Shown: positions 11,833 through 24,700 of the stretch, piece by piece
How the letters are laid out: each line of letters opens with the position of its first letter
Position numbering within the stretch: the first letter of the stretch is position 1
Assembly: GCF_008831285.2 (NCBI RefSeq)
Contig: NC_045139.1
Span: forward strand, 36,158,970-36,222,969
Origin: Nymphaea colorata
Lineage: Eukaryota; Streptophyta; Magnoliopsida; Nymphaeales; Nymphaeaceae
Direction: 5' to 3'
DNA length: 64,000 bases
Made by a program: the position numbers and the translations under genes
The notes under the pieces: model-generated
The model's database searches: none
Told to the model about the DNA's origin: nothing
The model's input: only the letters and a program-made list of their open reading frames with translations

Positions 11833-14800
11833 GATTTATAGTATATATCTCAAATTCTCTATGGATCAGAAATGGTAGTAGGAGTGAAGACAATCAAACA
11901 ACCATTGATGTCGTGCACAGGTGGGCACAAGCACAAAATTTAAAAGGAAATTTTTTTAGGAAATGAAAAAATGATGATAAGAAAATGACATGGCATTTCC
12001 TTCCAATAGTCCTTAAGAGTTAAGAGCTCTTGAAGGTGAGTGCATACCATTAGGATTCAGGAGTATTCAGGCATTACACCATAGCTGCAGACTTTCAAAA
12101 AGATATCCAAGTGATGGGATAGTTACTTTGTTTTATTAAATTTGCAGATATACTACCACTAATTACAGGTCTTAGGCAGGCAGTAATGGTGGATTATGGT
12201 GGTCATGGGTCTGAACTGCAAGCACACCTGTGCGTTTTACTAGATTTGATTAAAAAGTTATGAACTTCATTACTTCATATATATAGAACTGTACTCTCGG
12301 TGCGGTTGTTCACTTCCCATGCAATCTGATAAAATCTTGCTTTGTCAGCTATTCTACATTTTAATGCTGCCAGTATGTACTCGGTGAATGATAAAATTCT
12401 ATGTCAGAAATTTTGAAAATGAAACCTGCAACGCCTATGTGGGAGGATTTTCTAACCTAATTACATGCCATTGGTTTGAACGAAGAACGAAGTATAGGAT
12501 GTGTAATAATGATAGTTGATCTGTAACTGCAGCAAAGAATATTTTGGGTTTAGAGCCCAAATGAGCTTCTCACTCTGCACCAATGTATAATTTGCAACCA
12601 AAGTTTGATATATATCAGCCTAACGCCGAATGATGTTTTGTTAGTTTTCTTGTATGAGGAGAGAGTGTTCCAAATCATGACACTGGAGCATTCTTCTCAT
12701 TCCTTGGAAGTGTCTTTCTCAGTCAGAAATCCACTGTTTCTAGGAATCCCATAATTGTGCTAAATTCCTTTTCAGATTCTCCTCCTTCATATGCTTCCCA
12801 CTCCCATTTCGTCCTCTACTCCTCTGTGCTCCCCAGGAGCTAGTTCTTGTCCTCTCCTTGTTTTGCAACTCATATACCAACTTCTGTTGCACATAATGTA
12901 GTTAATTTTATGTTCTGGTTTTTTCAGGAGTGGGAATTAATTTAAGTTAGTAACTCTATTTTTTTGTGAATAAGAATGTTAGTGGCCATGTGGAAGCTCA
13001 TTATATGTTTGCAGACAGTTGAATCATTTGAGGGTTAGCGAGTAGCTAGAGGTTGAGCATTCCTGCTTCTTGGAGAAGATATAGTACGTACAACTATAGA
13101 AACATTCTGGTGTCGGTAAAGAAGCAATTTTTTTGTGTGGGATTTGTTTTGCCAATACTTCAAATTACAATTTGGATGGTTGAATATTCACCTTTCAGTA
13201 ACATGTCAACTGATGCAACCTGTAAATTTGTATAAGAGCCACAGAAATTTATGGTAATCCACCTTTTGTTCCTTTTTGGACAGCAATCATCATTGTTTGA
13301 ACCTTTAAGGGTCATGATAATTGAGGACATGATCTACTTAATACCTATCAGAGGACTTGGCAAGCCTATGCTTGAAAAGAGAGCTACTATTTGTAGACAT
13401 TGATAAAGACCCTCCAAAGGTTGACTTGATTGGTTCCTTCACAGGCTTTTTTCCCATCAACCTGTCTGGTTCTTTATTTTTTCTGAATAATGACAAATTT
13501 AATTGTGCCTGTGGCAGACGCTTCTATAGAAAGATGGACAGGTAGTATCATCGCAGCTTGAATCAATTCAGAAAATGCTCTTCTCACTACTTTGTGTTCA
13601 TGAACTGAACAAAGACCTACTGGCAGATATCCCACCCTTTCTGGGGATTTGACCCCTAGAAAAAGTGTTGGTTGAGCAATCTGGTTGTCAGAAAGATCCT
13701 GCTAATGAATTGTCTGGGCTTATCGACCTTAGCAGCTTGATGCAGGAAAGCCATGTTACTCTGCCCACTCTGAATGGGTAAACCATCTTTTTATTGGCAG
13801 GCACAGGTGCTAGTTGTTCACTTTATCTATTCATGCATCCCTGAGACAACTCAACTCTAGCTGCTTTTACAATTGTCAGCATCCTGACTTTTAGTGTCCA
13901 TTCTGCAGATACATGACCAAACATATATTTGCTGCTTTGTTCAGATGTATGCATTACTTGAGTGTTGCACCGGCAGGTTCTGAAGTATGCCAGTTTAAGG
14001 TGCTCTAATTCAATCATACATGCAGGGAAAACAAAAAGATAGAAGAATCATATGTTTATACCTAAACAGTTTCACATTTTTAGCTTATGTGGCAGCTGAT
14101 AAATATAATATTCAAAATCTTAAATCTGTTGGAACTGCAAAAGCTAATGGTTAATATGATAACACAAATTCAGATAGTTATATTAAGAAAACAGAAGCCA
14201 CCATATTTTTGAGTTGGCTATTCTCAGAAATTAACCAGATTTGCATTTTTTAGACTTGAATTATGTGAGAGCTTTTAAATATAAACCAAAAATAACGAAT
14301 TTATTTTTATATGCAAAGGCTGTGGTACTGACTGTTGAAACAAATCCAGATACTTATCTAACAATCGCCACTATATATTAGAATGGACTCTGCTTGGAAG
14401 TTGACTCCGTTTGGTAGCCAGTGTACAACTGTAGTTGTGACGGAAATTTAAACCTAGAATATCTACATATATGTCTAGCTGATGCAAGCACATGTACTGG
14501 TTTAGTTCATCATTTGAATGCTTTGTGGCCGAGTGTCTGCCATCTGGAAAATAGTCACTGATCTACATATTTATGGCTAGGTGTGTACGGAATAAGATGT
14601 AATCATGTAATTATATTCCACATGTTCACATCTTAAGTTTGTGTATGCATGTGTGGAGCCTCATATGGCAAGGCACGTGCCGTGGTTTTACTGCAGAGAA
14701 ACAACTCATAACTCCTCAGAGATTAAGTTATAATGATGCAGTGGAAGAACTTATTAAGTATTCTGAGGTTAAGTTCCTTCCTAGTTTATTCCAGGTGGTT

Positions 14801-15896
14801 CAATAGGAAACCTCTGCCCTCATCGACATTGACAGCCAGACCATTTGACTGCTTACATAATGTACAATCTTCTGATAAAACTTGGTTAGGGCAACTGAGA
14901 CATGGATCAATCTTCTGTATGCAAGTGGGTAGTCTTCAACCAATCAGTTACTAATTTTTCCAAAAGTTTGCACAGTAATCATCTTGAGCACTGTGTGTAG
15001 GCAATCTCTACATTGTTTATTCATTTTGCTTACCCTACAAGTATGAAATCTTTAGTACTGATGCTGTACACTGCTGAATGACTGTGATTCTGAAATGCAA
15101 CCAAAAATCAAATTATGATTGTTTTGTTTAATTGAATTTTATTCATCTTATTTGCAGATGCTTCTTGATTATCCAGTTGCTTATTTGTTCACTAAAGATC
15201 ATGTTGCTGATGCAATATCAAACCTGTCTTCCGAGCCTCTTCACCTTTACATGATTTTGGTTTGCAGGTATGACAGTGACCTATTCCTGCAGTTTAATCT
15301 CACTTACAACCTTTTATCCTAATGCGTTAGGATTTTTTTTCTTTGCAGAAATGTGGTATCCAAGAAGGACAATTTTCCTAATGAGGTATAATTGCTTGTC
15401 TATGCTCCATTTCAAGTTAGTTCTCTGCTTTTCAAGTCTCGTTGTCTTGGCAGTCTTTTGACTGTCTGTATAGCTAAATTGTCTTCAAAACGCTGTGTAA
15501 CTGTATGTAGGCAAACTGAAAATTTATGGGTTGTTGATTTCCTGCTATAAGCAACGTGACATGGTTACGGGACCTGTTTATCTAAACCATCAAAACCCTG
15601 AAGCACGTTAGCAGGTTTGACATGGTCATTTAAAGTGGAAAAAATTGAATGCAATGAGAGCCACTGAGAATTGCATGGGCAACAATGACAAGTTATAGCA
15701 GTTCTGTTTTAGAAATATTATTCAATTTTGGAAATTCTCTCTCCTTTTCACAAATTAGACCATGATTTTTCGTTATATCTTCCTAGCTTTTCTACATCTC
15801 TGCTTTTATGCGTATTTCTCTGAAAGCCCTAGCAAACATTTGATATTGTTTAGATTATATTCCAAATCTCATGATTTTCTTGGGATTTGTGTAACT
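11833..15896. repeat. segmental duplication, copy 1 (decayed), direct repeat of 22441-26639
   Basis: About 4.06 kb aligns end to end, introns included, with 22441-26639 in the same orientation, about 10.6 kb apart. Both copies start at GATTTATAGTATATATCTC and end at GGATTTGTGTAACT. Retained introns show a DNA-level copy, not a retrocopy. The block covers exons 2-6 of the parent gene and omits exons 1 and 7. Confidence 0.92.
12148..15385 (+). pseudogene. broken copy of the C1orf74/UPF0739-like gene (exons 2-6 only)
   Basis: Exon equivalents lie at 12148-12257, 13284-13419, 13518-13777, 15158-15267 and 15349-15385. Damage against the intact copy: the exon-2 donor AAG/GT has become AAGTT; exon 3 has lost 14 bp; exon 4 has its fourth codon CAG changed to TAG and a second stop where the intact copy reads GGACCC (here TGACCC); exon 5 has a 1-nt deletion at its start; exon 6 lacks 5 nt. 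Exons 1 and 7 are absent. Exon 3 here keeps a Pro (FEPLRVM) where the intact gene has Leu, so this copy may hold some ancestral states. No protein of the family can be made from it. Confidence 0.9.
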
Positions 15897-16268
15897 TAAA
15901 AAAATCATAAAGAAGTGCTAATGCCTCCATAAACCATTGTCAGGTGCTCATTAATATCAATTTAGTGACTTTTTTTTAGCTACATATATTCTTTAAAATT
16001 TAAACATCTAGTGACATCATGCACAGGAAGCATTGAACTCCCCGATATATCGACACGTACATGTGTATATATATGCATATAATATATATAGAAAAAAGAG
16101 AAAGCAAGATACCCTTTCATAAACTCATGAACGTACAAGTAGATTGAGAGTGTGAAAGTAACGGCTCGTACTTCTCTAGGTAGTAAGCATTTTGAGAGCG
16201 ATTTCATCTCTATGGTCAACAACAATGGGAACAGTTTGCCATTTCATCTTTCTGTTCTAAAACCATGG
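15897..16268. other. short spacer downstream of the TIR gene
   Basis: AT-rich spacer between the pseudogene block and the TIR gene stop codon, with a TA-rich stretch at 16060-16090. No feature beyond a likely 3' UTR. Confidence 0.4.
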
Positions 16269-17953
16269 CTACATGGGGCGTTTGGTGTTGGGGCTGGCCT
16301 TCATCATCCCATCAAGCTGCAACGAATAGCGCTCCTGCTGTTCTCTGATCAGCTGGTCAAATTGCTGCAAGTATTCTTCCTCCAGTCGATTCAATTGCTT
16401 TCCTGTTGTCTGCCATGTTTCTTCTTGACTCGTGTTTGTTTGTGTTCTAATATCAGGGTTGGGCCTCATCTGTCGACCAATTTGCGCCATGAGCTGCTCC
16501 TGTTGTTGCTTTATAAGCTGGTCAAATTGCTTCCTGTAGATCTGCTGCTGTTGCTTCCATTGATCATCTGCGGCCTCCATTGCCGGTCTCCGGTGAGGTT
16601 CATCCCCAACGAAGCAGCTACCCTTCATCTCCTCAGCAAATTGCAAGAGGAACTGCTCGCTCTGTTGCTCTACCACCTTTTGAAGGGCTTCAATTCCGGG
16701 AGTTTTCCAAGTTTGGACTCCAAACAAAGGCTTGGAGTTCAGCTCCTCAGCAAGTTGCATCAAATACTGCTCGTGCTGCTGCTCTGCCACCTTCTCCAAT
16801 GCTTGCATTCCCGGAGAATATTGTTGAGTTGGTGTCCCTAACACAGGCATCTGCCTCATGTCGTCGGCAAATTTCATCAGCCACTGCTCTTGCTGCCGCT
16901 TCATCTGGTTTTGGATGGCCATGTACCCTGCACTGCTGCCACTCATACCAGCCAAGTTGTAGGGTCCATAGATGAGTTCTTGCCAAACTTGATCAACAAT
17001 CAAGCGGATCAGTGCCGCCTCATTGCTGCCCTTGTAAAGGAACACAAGCAAAATACTGAATCAGAATTAGATTGATTCGTTTCTTACTGAAATCAACAAC
17101 AGAAGCATGGAGTGGGCCTGAGATCTCAGCAGATTAATGGGCAGTTGGGCATAACGCTTGCGGATCGAACACCCAACTGCGCCTTTAAGACTCACCCATT
17201 AGCAACGTTTCTGAGATCGTAACCAGAGATACCAGCAGCTTCCCGCAAAGCCTTCCTCCACTCCATCACCGTGCTCCTGTCGAAGCGTAGTTGGTAGCTC
17301 TGGAAGGCTGCCTCGAAAGTACCTCTCTGATGCTGGACGTCGGAAGGATCGACGTGGTAGAAGATGGGGATGATCTTCTTCCTGAACTCTATCATCTTGG
17401 CCAGCTCCATACCATTAGGCACCACCTGGAGTCCGCATAGGACGGAGACAGTATGGGTATGCAGACGGCCGACCTCTCGATCGCACTGACTATCCGCTCT
17501 TTGATATTATTTCCCCTCTCCAAGCTCTCCTCGTCGATGAAAGACTTGATGCCTCTCTGATACAGAGCTTCATGGAGGTGTCCTGCGAAGCCTTTCCGAG
17601 TGTCTTCCCCTCTGAAACTGAGAAACACTTCAAACTCTATGGAAGATTCTTCCTGAACTCTATCATCTTGGCCAGCTCCATACCATTAGGCACCACCTGG
17701 AGTCCGCATAGGACGGAGACAGTATGGGTATGCAGACGGCCGACCTCTCGATCGCACTGACTATCCGCTCTTTGATATTATTTCCCCTCTCCAAGCTCTC
17801 CTCGTCGATGAAAGACTTGATGCCTCTCTGATACAGAGCTTCATGGAGGTGTCCTGCGAAGCCTTTCCGAGTGTCTTCCCCTCTGAAACTGAGAAACACT
17901 TCAAACTCTATGGAAGACGAAGAAGATGAACCTGATGATGATAATGATGACAT
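16269..17953 (-). CDS. TIR-domain protein with C-terminal Gln-rich repeats, no NB-ARC (possibly defective)
   Basis: The N-terminus is a plant TIR domain after a Ser-rich leader: VFLSFRGEDTRKGFAGHL, SPSYADSRWCL, then KKIIPIFYHVDPSDV and AGISGYDLRNVANG. A phase-2 donor (17195) joins an acceptor at 17026, where the usual post-TIR linker continues (GNEAALIRLIVDQVWQEL). Instead of NB-ARC there are about 220 residues of Gln-rich sequence in roughly five imperfect 40-50-residue units sharing EQxLxQxAEEM, then a stop. A perfect 271-bp tandem duplication splits the TIR coding sequence, and read straight through, the frame stops near 17661. A GT at 17683 and an AG at 17426 would remove 258 bp in frame, giving 17684-17953, 17196-17425 and 16269-17025, 418 residues. 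That product has VVPNGM inserted between WCLM and the EL that holds the catalytic Glu of TIR NADases. Without this splice it is a pseudogene. Confidence 0.65.
17376..17917. repeat. perfect 271-bp tandem duplication inside the TIR exon
   Basis: Two abutting 271-bp units, 17376-17646 and 17647-17917, are identical by eye at every base. The period is one more than a multiple of three, so it shifts frame. Each unit spans from the TIR start motif to just past the WCL motif. Perfect identity means very recent origin or an assembly error. Confidence 0.95.
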
Positions 17954-20900
17954 GGGTGACAGATTTATGATAAAGCTATGTGAGAAGAAGAAGAAGAAGA
18001 AGGAGAAGAGTGGCAGTGGAAGAGAAGCAGTCTGATTGGAATTTTATAGCGCCTTATTGACTTCATGCGCATGGTCTGTCCAAGCTTGACTTCATTCTGC
18101 TTTTTAAGAAATGAAATGGTCAACAGTCTCTATTTTATTATTATCTTTAAAAGATTGCGCGAAAACATGTGGTTGTTCTTCAGTCAAATCCATAAAAGTC
18201 GGCCCCAATCCAAGCTGAGTTTGAAATTAACGTGATTCAGAGAAGCAAATAAAAGATTAAAAAGGTTCTGCAAAAAGGTTTACAACTTGAATGCTATGCC
18301 TTCAAGAAATGAAAAGACAATACAAAGTCAAAATCGGAATTTTGATTTTGAGATCAAATTTTGAAACTGGGTTTCCCTAACTAAACTTTTTAAAAATAGA
18401 TTGGAAAATAAAATATAAGAACTAATCTTAATTTCAAAGTGGGCACCTGTCAGCACGAAGAGATAAAGGCTGGCTGAGTTATTGGATGGTCAACGAATGA
18501 TATGGAATTATGGATCCAGTGTGACTATGAGCAGGGCATATTCCTTGGACATTCAAGGTAGAGTTGATGACCCACTCAATACAGAGAAACATGCGCGACA
18601 CACAACGAAACATTTTAGTTGATTGTCGAGGGTCTCATGGGCAGTGTAGAACTCCATTGCAAAAGCTTGACAGGTCGATCAGACTGCCTGCATGTTCAAA
18701 ATTTGAATCTGGGTAGGAAGAGCGAAATCAACCCTTCAAACTGCATTCCCCTTCGGGTTGTACAATTGGATTAAGTTAACTTGTAAGATAATGTAATGAG
18801 GATGCCGTAGACCCTTGCGAGGCATCCGAGAACTACAATTCTACAGATGTTATTGAGTGAACAAAAGAAGGACTCTGACCTTAAAAATATCTCTGATGCC
18901 TTGCCTTCGCTGTAGAACAATGTCACAACTGTTTCTATATTAATCCTATCTTTGGAGTCCAATTGCTTTGAAGTTCAAATGTTAGTTCAGATATCTTTGG
19001 GGAAATAAGTGTGGCCGCTACCATTTGAGTTCAGATTCGTATATAAAATTTTTTAAACATTCAACTCGGAGCCAATAACTCAGTAATTGATGTGTGGAGA
19101 ATTTTAGTATATCTGATGCTGGATGTTGCTGATTGATTAAGAAAAGTTGAATTTACCTTTTAAAATTTTAAAATTTATTATTACTTTTGCTAAAAATACC
19201 ACAAATGGCTGTGGCATCATGAACCGCTCTTCCTCAATCTCTCCATTTTAGAGGGATTGGAATCACATTAAAATTCTTTCATTTTCCTTTTCTCTTTTGG
19301 CACCCAAACACAGTTCTTAGCTCCTTTTATTCCCCTCTCTACTAATTAATCGTCCAAACACAAAAAAGGTTTTTCCTTTCATTCCTTTCTCTCCCTCTCC
19401 ATCCATTCAGGCAAGGTGTTAAGATACTGGTTTTTTAGCACTGATTTAATTGCTAAACGTGTCTAGATTGGGACCCGGATGTTTTAAGAGAGAAAAATCG
19501 CATTTAGACGCATATCTGATGGATCAAAATTCGCTTTTATCTGTTCCCGCTGTTTTGTGCTATATCTATGAAAAGCGAGTCATTATCTTGGATTTTCGCC
19601 GGATTCACGAGGTTTTTATGAGCTTCAACTACTTACAAGGTTTGTTAGGATTCCCAGCATTCGATCGAACAAAAATTCGGTAGAAATGATATATTTTTCA
19701 CCGGTAAAAGCACTATGATATGAGGATGAGATGACTGCCGCAGGAACGCAAATGGCGAACACCACCAACTTGATATTAAACAGGTGCTTTTGCAAGAACT
19801 ATCCAGACAAATGTTGTTCATCCTATACATGGGATATTTGAAGTAACTGATAGAAAAATTTTAGAAAATTGAAGAGCTAAAGTCAATATTCGTAAGGCAG
19901 ACCTTACTGAAGGAGAGCCGTCGTCCATGTTTTGCTGTGAGGGCACTCGGAATTGGTCCATGTAGATGATTGTCTAATATGTCTCTAAATCACCAACCCA
20001 CACAGTCAGTTTTCCTCAAAGCAAGTAAAGGAAAACTCTACAAGCACCACAGTAGTCATACTCACAATGTCTGCATTTTCATCGTCCCACAAAATTCTGG
20101 TATTTGGCATTTCAAGCAATCACCTAACAAGTTCGTGTTCGCAGAGACCAGAAAGACATGTATAGCCAGCAAGTCTATCGATCACAGGATGGATTTATTA
20201 TGATGCATGGGCACACTTACAGTGACAGAATGGATGTCAACTTTCAAACTCTGCAGATATTGAGCCAATTCACTGTTGGGAAGGTCCCCGCGTAGAAATT
20301 CTGAGCAGTTAGACCCAGGGATGAGTTGTTGGTTAATAGAGATTTAACTCGAGGTACAAGCCAGTCACTGTTGGTGACTTCAGATTCCCACAGCTGCAGT
20401 CGAGACCTTCTCATGGGAACAGCTCGGGAAGACAAGGATCAGAGATACCGTTTTTCTTAATTTGGTATTAATCTCTGATTCCCATGATTCCATCAACTGC
20501 AATCCTGTCACTTTCTATCCAGGGGAGATGGTAGGATTGGCAAGGTAAAAAATTTTCAACTTCTTTTTTCTTAAATACGAATTTCAAGTGATCTGATTCA
20601 CAATGATTCTGATTGGAATCCGATTTATTTCAGCTGATTTGATTTTCTGATTTTTATTTCAGACACATTTTTTTCTTATTCATTTCCTATTCGACTTAAG
20701 TAAGAAAAAAGGTTGTTCTTGTTCTGATAAAAGCTTCTTGAGTCTTAAAAGCTCTTCTGTCACCACATTCTTGACGGAGGGTAAATGGGCAATGTCCTTT
20801 TTTTTTTTTTTGAATTTTGAATTTTTACTTGAGGGAAATAGCCTTAGCATAAAACTTTAAGGTCGTACCCTGGTGCCAAGATTCTCTGACTTTGTTAGAC

Positions 20901-21742
20901 TTACTACAAAGAATGAAAAGAAGACGAGGATTTGCATGGGCTTTTTATGCTTTTGCTAATCTAGTAAAAAATGACATTCACTCTGATAATGGTTAGTTTT
21001 AACATTGAAAGCCAAAGCCAAGGGTGTGTGCTTAAGGAAAATGTCATGAAAAAGGAAAGCCAAAGCGAAAGAAGTGTGGTTATCTACTTATCTTCAATTT
21101 AGTTTTGATGAGTTCATTTGATAAGACAAGAAGAGAATCATAGAAAACTTCGACAGGTTGAAGGCAACCAGGTTTCATTTAGCGCTTGCTTTCAATGATG
21201 AAAACTTCAAAAAAAAAAAAAAATCACTTAAACAATACTCTTTACACTGTTTTGTTTCGTTCTGAATGCGGCCATTTGGCAAGGCTTAAAAATCAGGTGG
21301 GCGTCTAGATTGGTGTAAAAAGCACACTTATAAGAATGTGAAAACTTTTAACTGAGTGTCACACTTGTGATGTTTGATAAAAAAAAATGATGCAGACACT
21401 AGATATATAAACAACAGACCCCCTGAGTTTAAATGTCACGCTTGTCATTGTTGATTAGAAAAAAATCATGCACCCGACCAAGACACGAGGTATAAACAAC
21501 AGACCCGTCAAGTTTGAATTGCCTATCGATTGTGCTACGGCCCTTTACTTGCACGACTCAGTTTTGGTTATGCCCCTTTACTTGCACGACTCAGTTTTGG
21601 TCTCGTTAGAATCCGAGAAGATTAGGCGCATTCGAACTCGCTCCCACCACGCACCTCATTGGCAGGAATATTCCCCCGGAGAGTCCAAAAAAAGAGCTAT
21701 AAATTGAAAAGGGTGCACGCTAATTCCAGCTTTCGTATATTG
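17954..21742. other. intergenic, TIR 5' flank to C1orf74-like 5' flank
   Basis: A GAA/AAG run lies at about 17984-18004, just upstream of the TIR start. The rest is AT-rich with poly-A/T tracts (20798-20811, 21209-21224). On the minus strand about 20221-20345 reads open and ends at an exon-like ACT/GTAAG donor; about 19900-19960 reads open to a TCA/GTAAGG donor. Neither resembles a known family and both may be chance. A short direct repeat, TACTTGCACGACTCAGTTTTGGT, is present twice at 21547 and 21580. Confidence 0.45.
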
Positions 21743-24700
21743 ATGGATAATTCGCAAGTGGAAGATGCATTTAGGGTGATTGATGCCTCCATAGCCGAAA
21801 TCAAATGGAAGCTCAGGCCTTCATCCAAGAATCGATTAGTTTTCGGTACCCTTTTTCCCCTTGTGCTTGAATCAAGGACGGAATTGTTTGACTTACTGTT
21901 GCATTTTTTTTTTTTTGTAAACATGATTTTGTGCTTGATTTTATTGGTTTCTTTTGATTTTTGAATATAAAAAGAATCTCATGGATTTTGTTGCATGGAC
22001 GAATTCAAATTTGAGATGTTGAGTGTTGTTTCTGCTCGTGTTTAATGCCTATTTTCTCATTTCTTGGTTACACCATACAGCAGATTAAGTGCTGGAATGA
22101 ACACAATATAATGGGATTTTGTTATTATTCAATTTGTATGGCGTTTGTTTGTTTTTTTCGCCCTCTCGTTTAGGTATCTAAGTACAATTTTGTTCGAGTA
22201 AGGACCTTGGCTTCCGGAAGAATGGTTCTTGATAAAGTTCATGAGCAAGTTCAACGGGCTGTTGACTCGTTCTGGCGGGTCAACTGGGTAACTGGATTAG
22301 CTATAACCAAATGTTTCCTTCTACATAACCTTCTAAAGACAAGGGAAAGAACAGGGTCATTCTTCGTATTGATCTTTCCACATTTCTATCTGTGAGCAAA
22401 TGAAAATGTCTGGACTGATACATATGTTATTAATTGACTTGATTTATAGTATATATCTCAAATTCTCTATGGATCAGAAATGAAAGTAGGAGTGAAGACA
22501 ATCAAACAACGCTTGATGTAGTTGCACATGGTGGGCACAAGCACAAAATGTAAAAGGAAAATTTTTTAGGAAATGAAAAAATGATGAGAAGAAAATGACA
22601 TAGCATTTCCTTCCAATAGTCCTTAAGAGTTAAGAGCTCTTGAAGGTGTGTGCATATCATTAGGATCCAGGAGTATTCAGGCATTACATCATAGCTGCAG
22701 ACTTTCAAAAGGATATCCGAGTGATGGGATAGTTACTTCGTTTTTATTAAATTTGCAGATATACTGGCACTAATTACAGGTCTTAGGCCGGCAGTAATGG
22801 TGGATTATGGTGGTCATGGATCTGAACTGCAAGCACACCTTTGCATTTTACTAGATTTGATTAAAAAGGTCTGAACTTCATTACTTCATATATATAGAAC
22901 TGTGCTCTCGGTGCTGTTGTTCACTTTCCATGCAATCTGATAAAATCTTGCTTGGTCAGCTATTCTACATTTTAATGTTGCCAGTGTGTATTCGGTGAAT
23001 GAGAAAATTCATGTCAAGGTTTTGACAATGAAAACTGAAACCGTGAAACGCCTATGTGGGAGGATTTTCTAATTTAATTACATGCCATTTGTTTGAATGA
23101 AGAATGAAGTATAGGATGTGTAATACTAATACATGATAGTTGATCGTGTTGTTTGATCTGTAACTGCAGCAAAGAACATTTTGGGTTTAGAGCCCAAATG
23201 AGCTTCTCACTCTGCAACCATGAGTAATTACAACCAAACTTTGATATATCAGCCTATTGCCGAATGATATTTTGTTAGTTTTGTCGTATGAGGAGAGAGT
23301 GTTCCAAATCATGACACTGGAGCATTCTTCTCATTCCTTGGGTGCATCGTTCTCAGTCAGAAATCTGCTGTTTCTAGGTATCCCATAATTGTGCTAAATT
23401 CCTTTTCAGATTCTCCCTCCTTAGTATGCTTCTCAATCCCGTTTCGTCCTCTGTGCTCTCCAGGAGCTAGTTCTTGTCCTCTCCTTGTTTTGAAACTCAT
23501 ATACCAACTTCTGTTGCTCATAATGTAGTTAATTTTATGTTCTGGTTTTGTCAGGAGTGGGAATAAATTTAAATTAATAACTTTATTCTTTATGAATAAT
23601 AATGTTAGTGGCCATGTGGAAGCTCATTATATGTTTGCAGACAGTTGAATCATTTGAGGGTTAGCGAGTAGCTAGAGGTTGAGCATTCCTGCTTCTTGGA
23701 GAAGATATAGTACATACAGCTATAGAAACATTCTGGTGTTGGTAAAGAAGCAATTTTTTTGTGAGGGATTTGTTTCTCCATTACTTCAAATTAGAATTTG
23801 CATAGTTGAATATTCACCTTTCAGTAACATGTCAACTGATGCAACCTGTAAAGTTGTATAAGAGCCACAGAAAGTTATGGTAATCCATTTTTTGTTCCTT
23901 TTTGGACAGCAATCATCATTGTTTGAGCTTTTAAGAGTCATGATAATTGAGGATATGATCTACCTAATACATATCAGAGGACTGGCGGAACATGCTTTGG
24001 CAAGCCTCTGCTTGAAAAGGGAGATACTATTTGTAGACATTGATAAAGACCCTCCAAAGGTTGACTTGATTGGGGTTCCTTCACAGGCTTTTTTTTTCCA
24101 TAAACCTGTCTTGTTACTTTATTTTTTCTGAATAATGACAAATTTAATTGTGCCTGTGGCAGATGCTTTTACAGAAAGATGGACAGGTAGTATCAGCGCA
24201 GCTTGAATCAATTCAGAAAATGCTCTTCTCACTACTTTGTGTTCATAAACTGAACAAAGACCTACTGGCAGATATCCCACCCTTTCTAGGGATTGGACCC
24301 CCAGAAAAGGTGTTGGTTGAGCAATCTGGTTATCAGAAAGATCCTGCTAATGAATTCTCTGGGCCTATTGACCTTAGCAGCTTGATGCAGGATAGTCAGG
24401 TCACTCTGCCCACTCTGAATGGGTAAACCATCTTTTTATTGGCAAGCGTAGGTGCTAGTTGTGCACTTTTTCTATTCATGCATCCCTGGGACAACTCATC
24501 TCTAGCTGCCGTCACAATTTTAGCATCCTGATTTTTAGTGTCCATTCTGCAGATACATGACCAAACTTATATTTGCTGCTTGGAGCAATGCATTACTTGA
24601 GTGTTGCATCAGCAGGTTCTGAAGTATGCCAGTTTAAGGTGCACTAATTCAATCATACATGCAGAAAAAAAAAAGATAAAGGAATGATGTGTTTGTACGT

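Noticed and set aside
16152-16841. 229-codon plus-strand ORF with Leu-rich sequence
   Set aside because: Antisense shadow of the Gln-rich repeats of the TIR gene; the CAG/CTG-rich codons keep it open.
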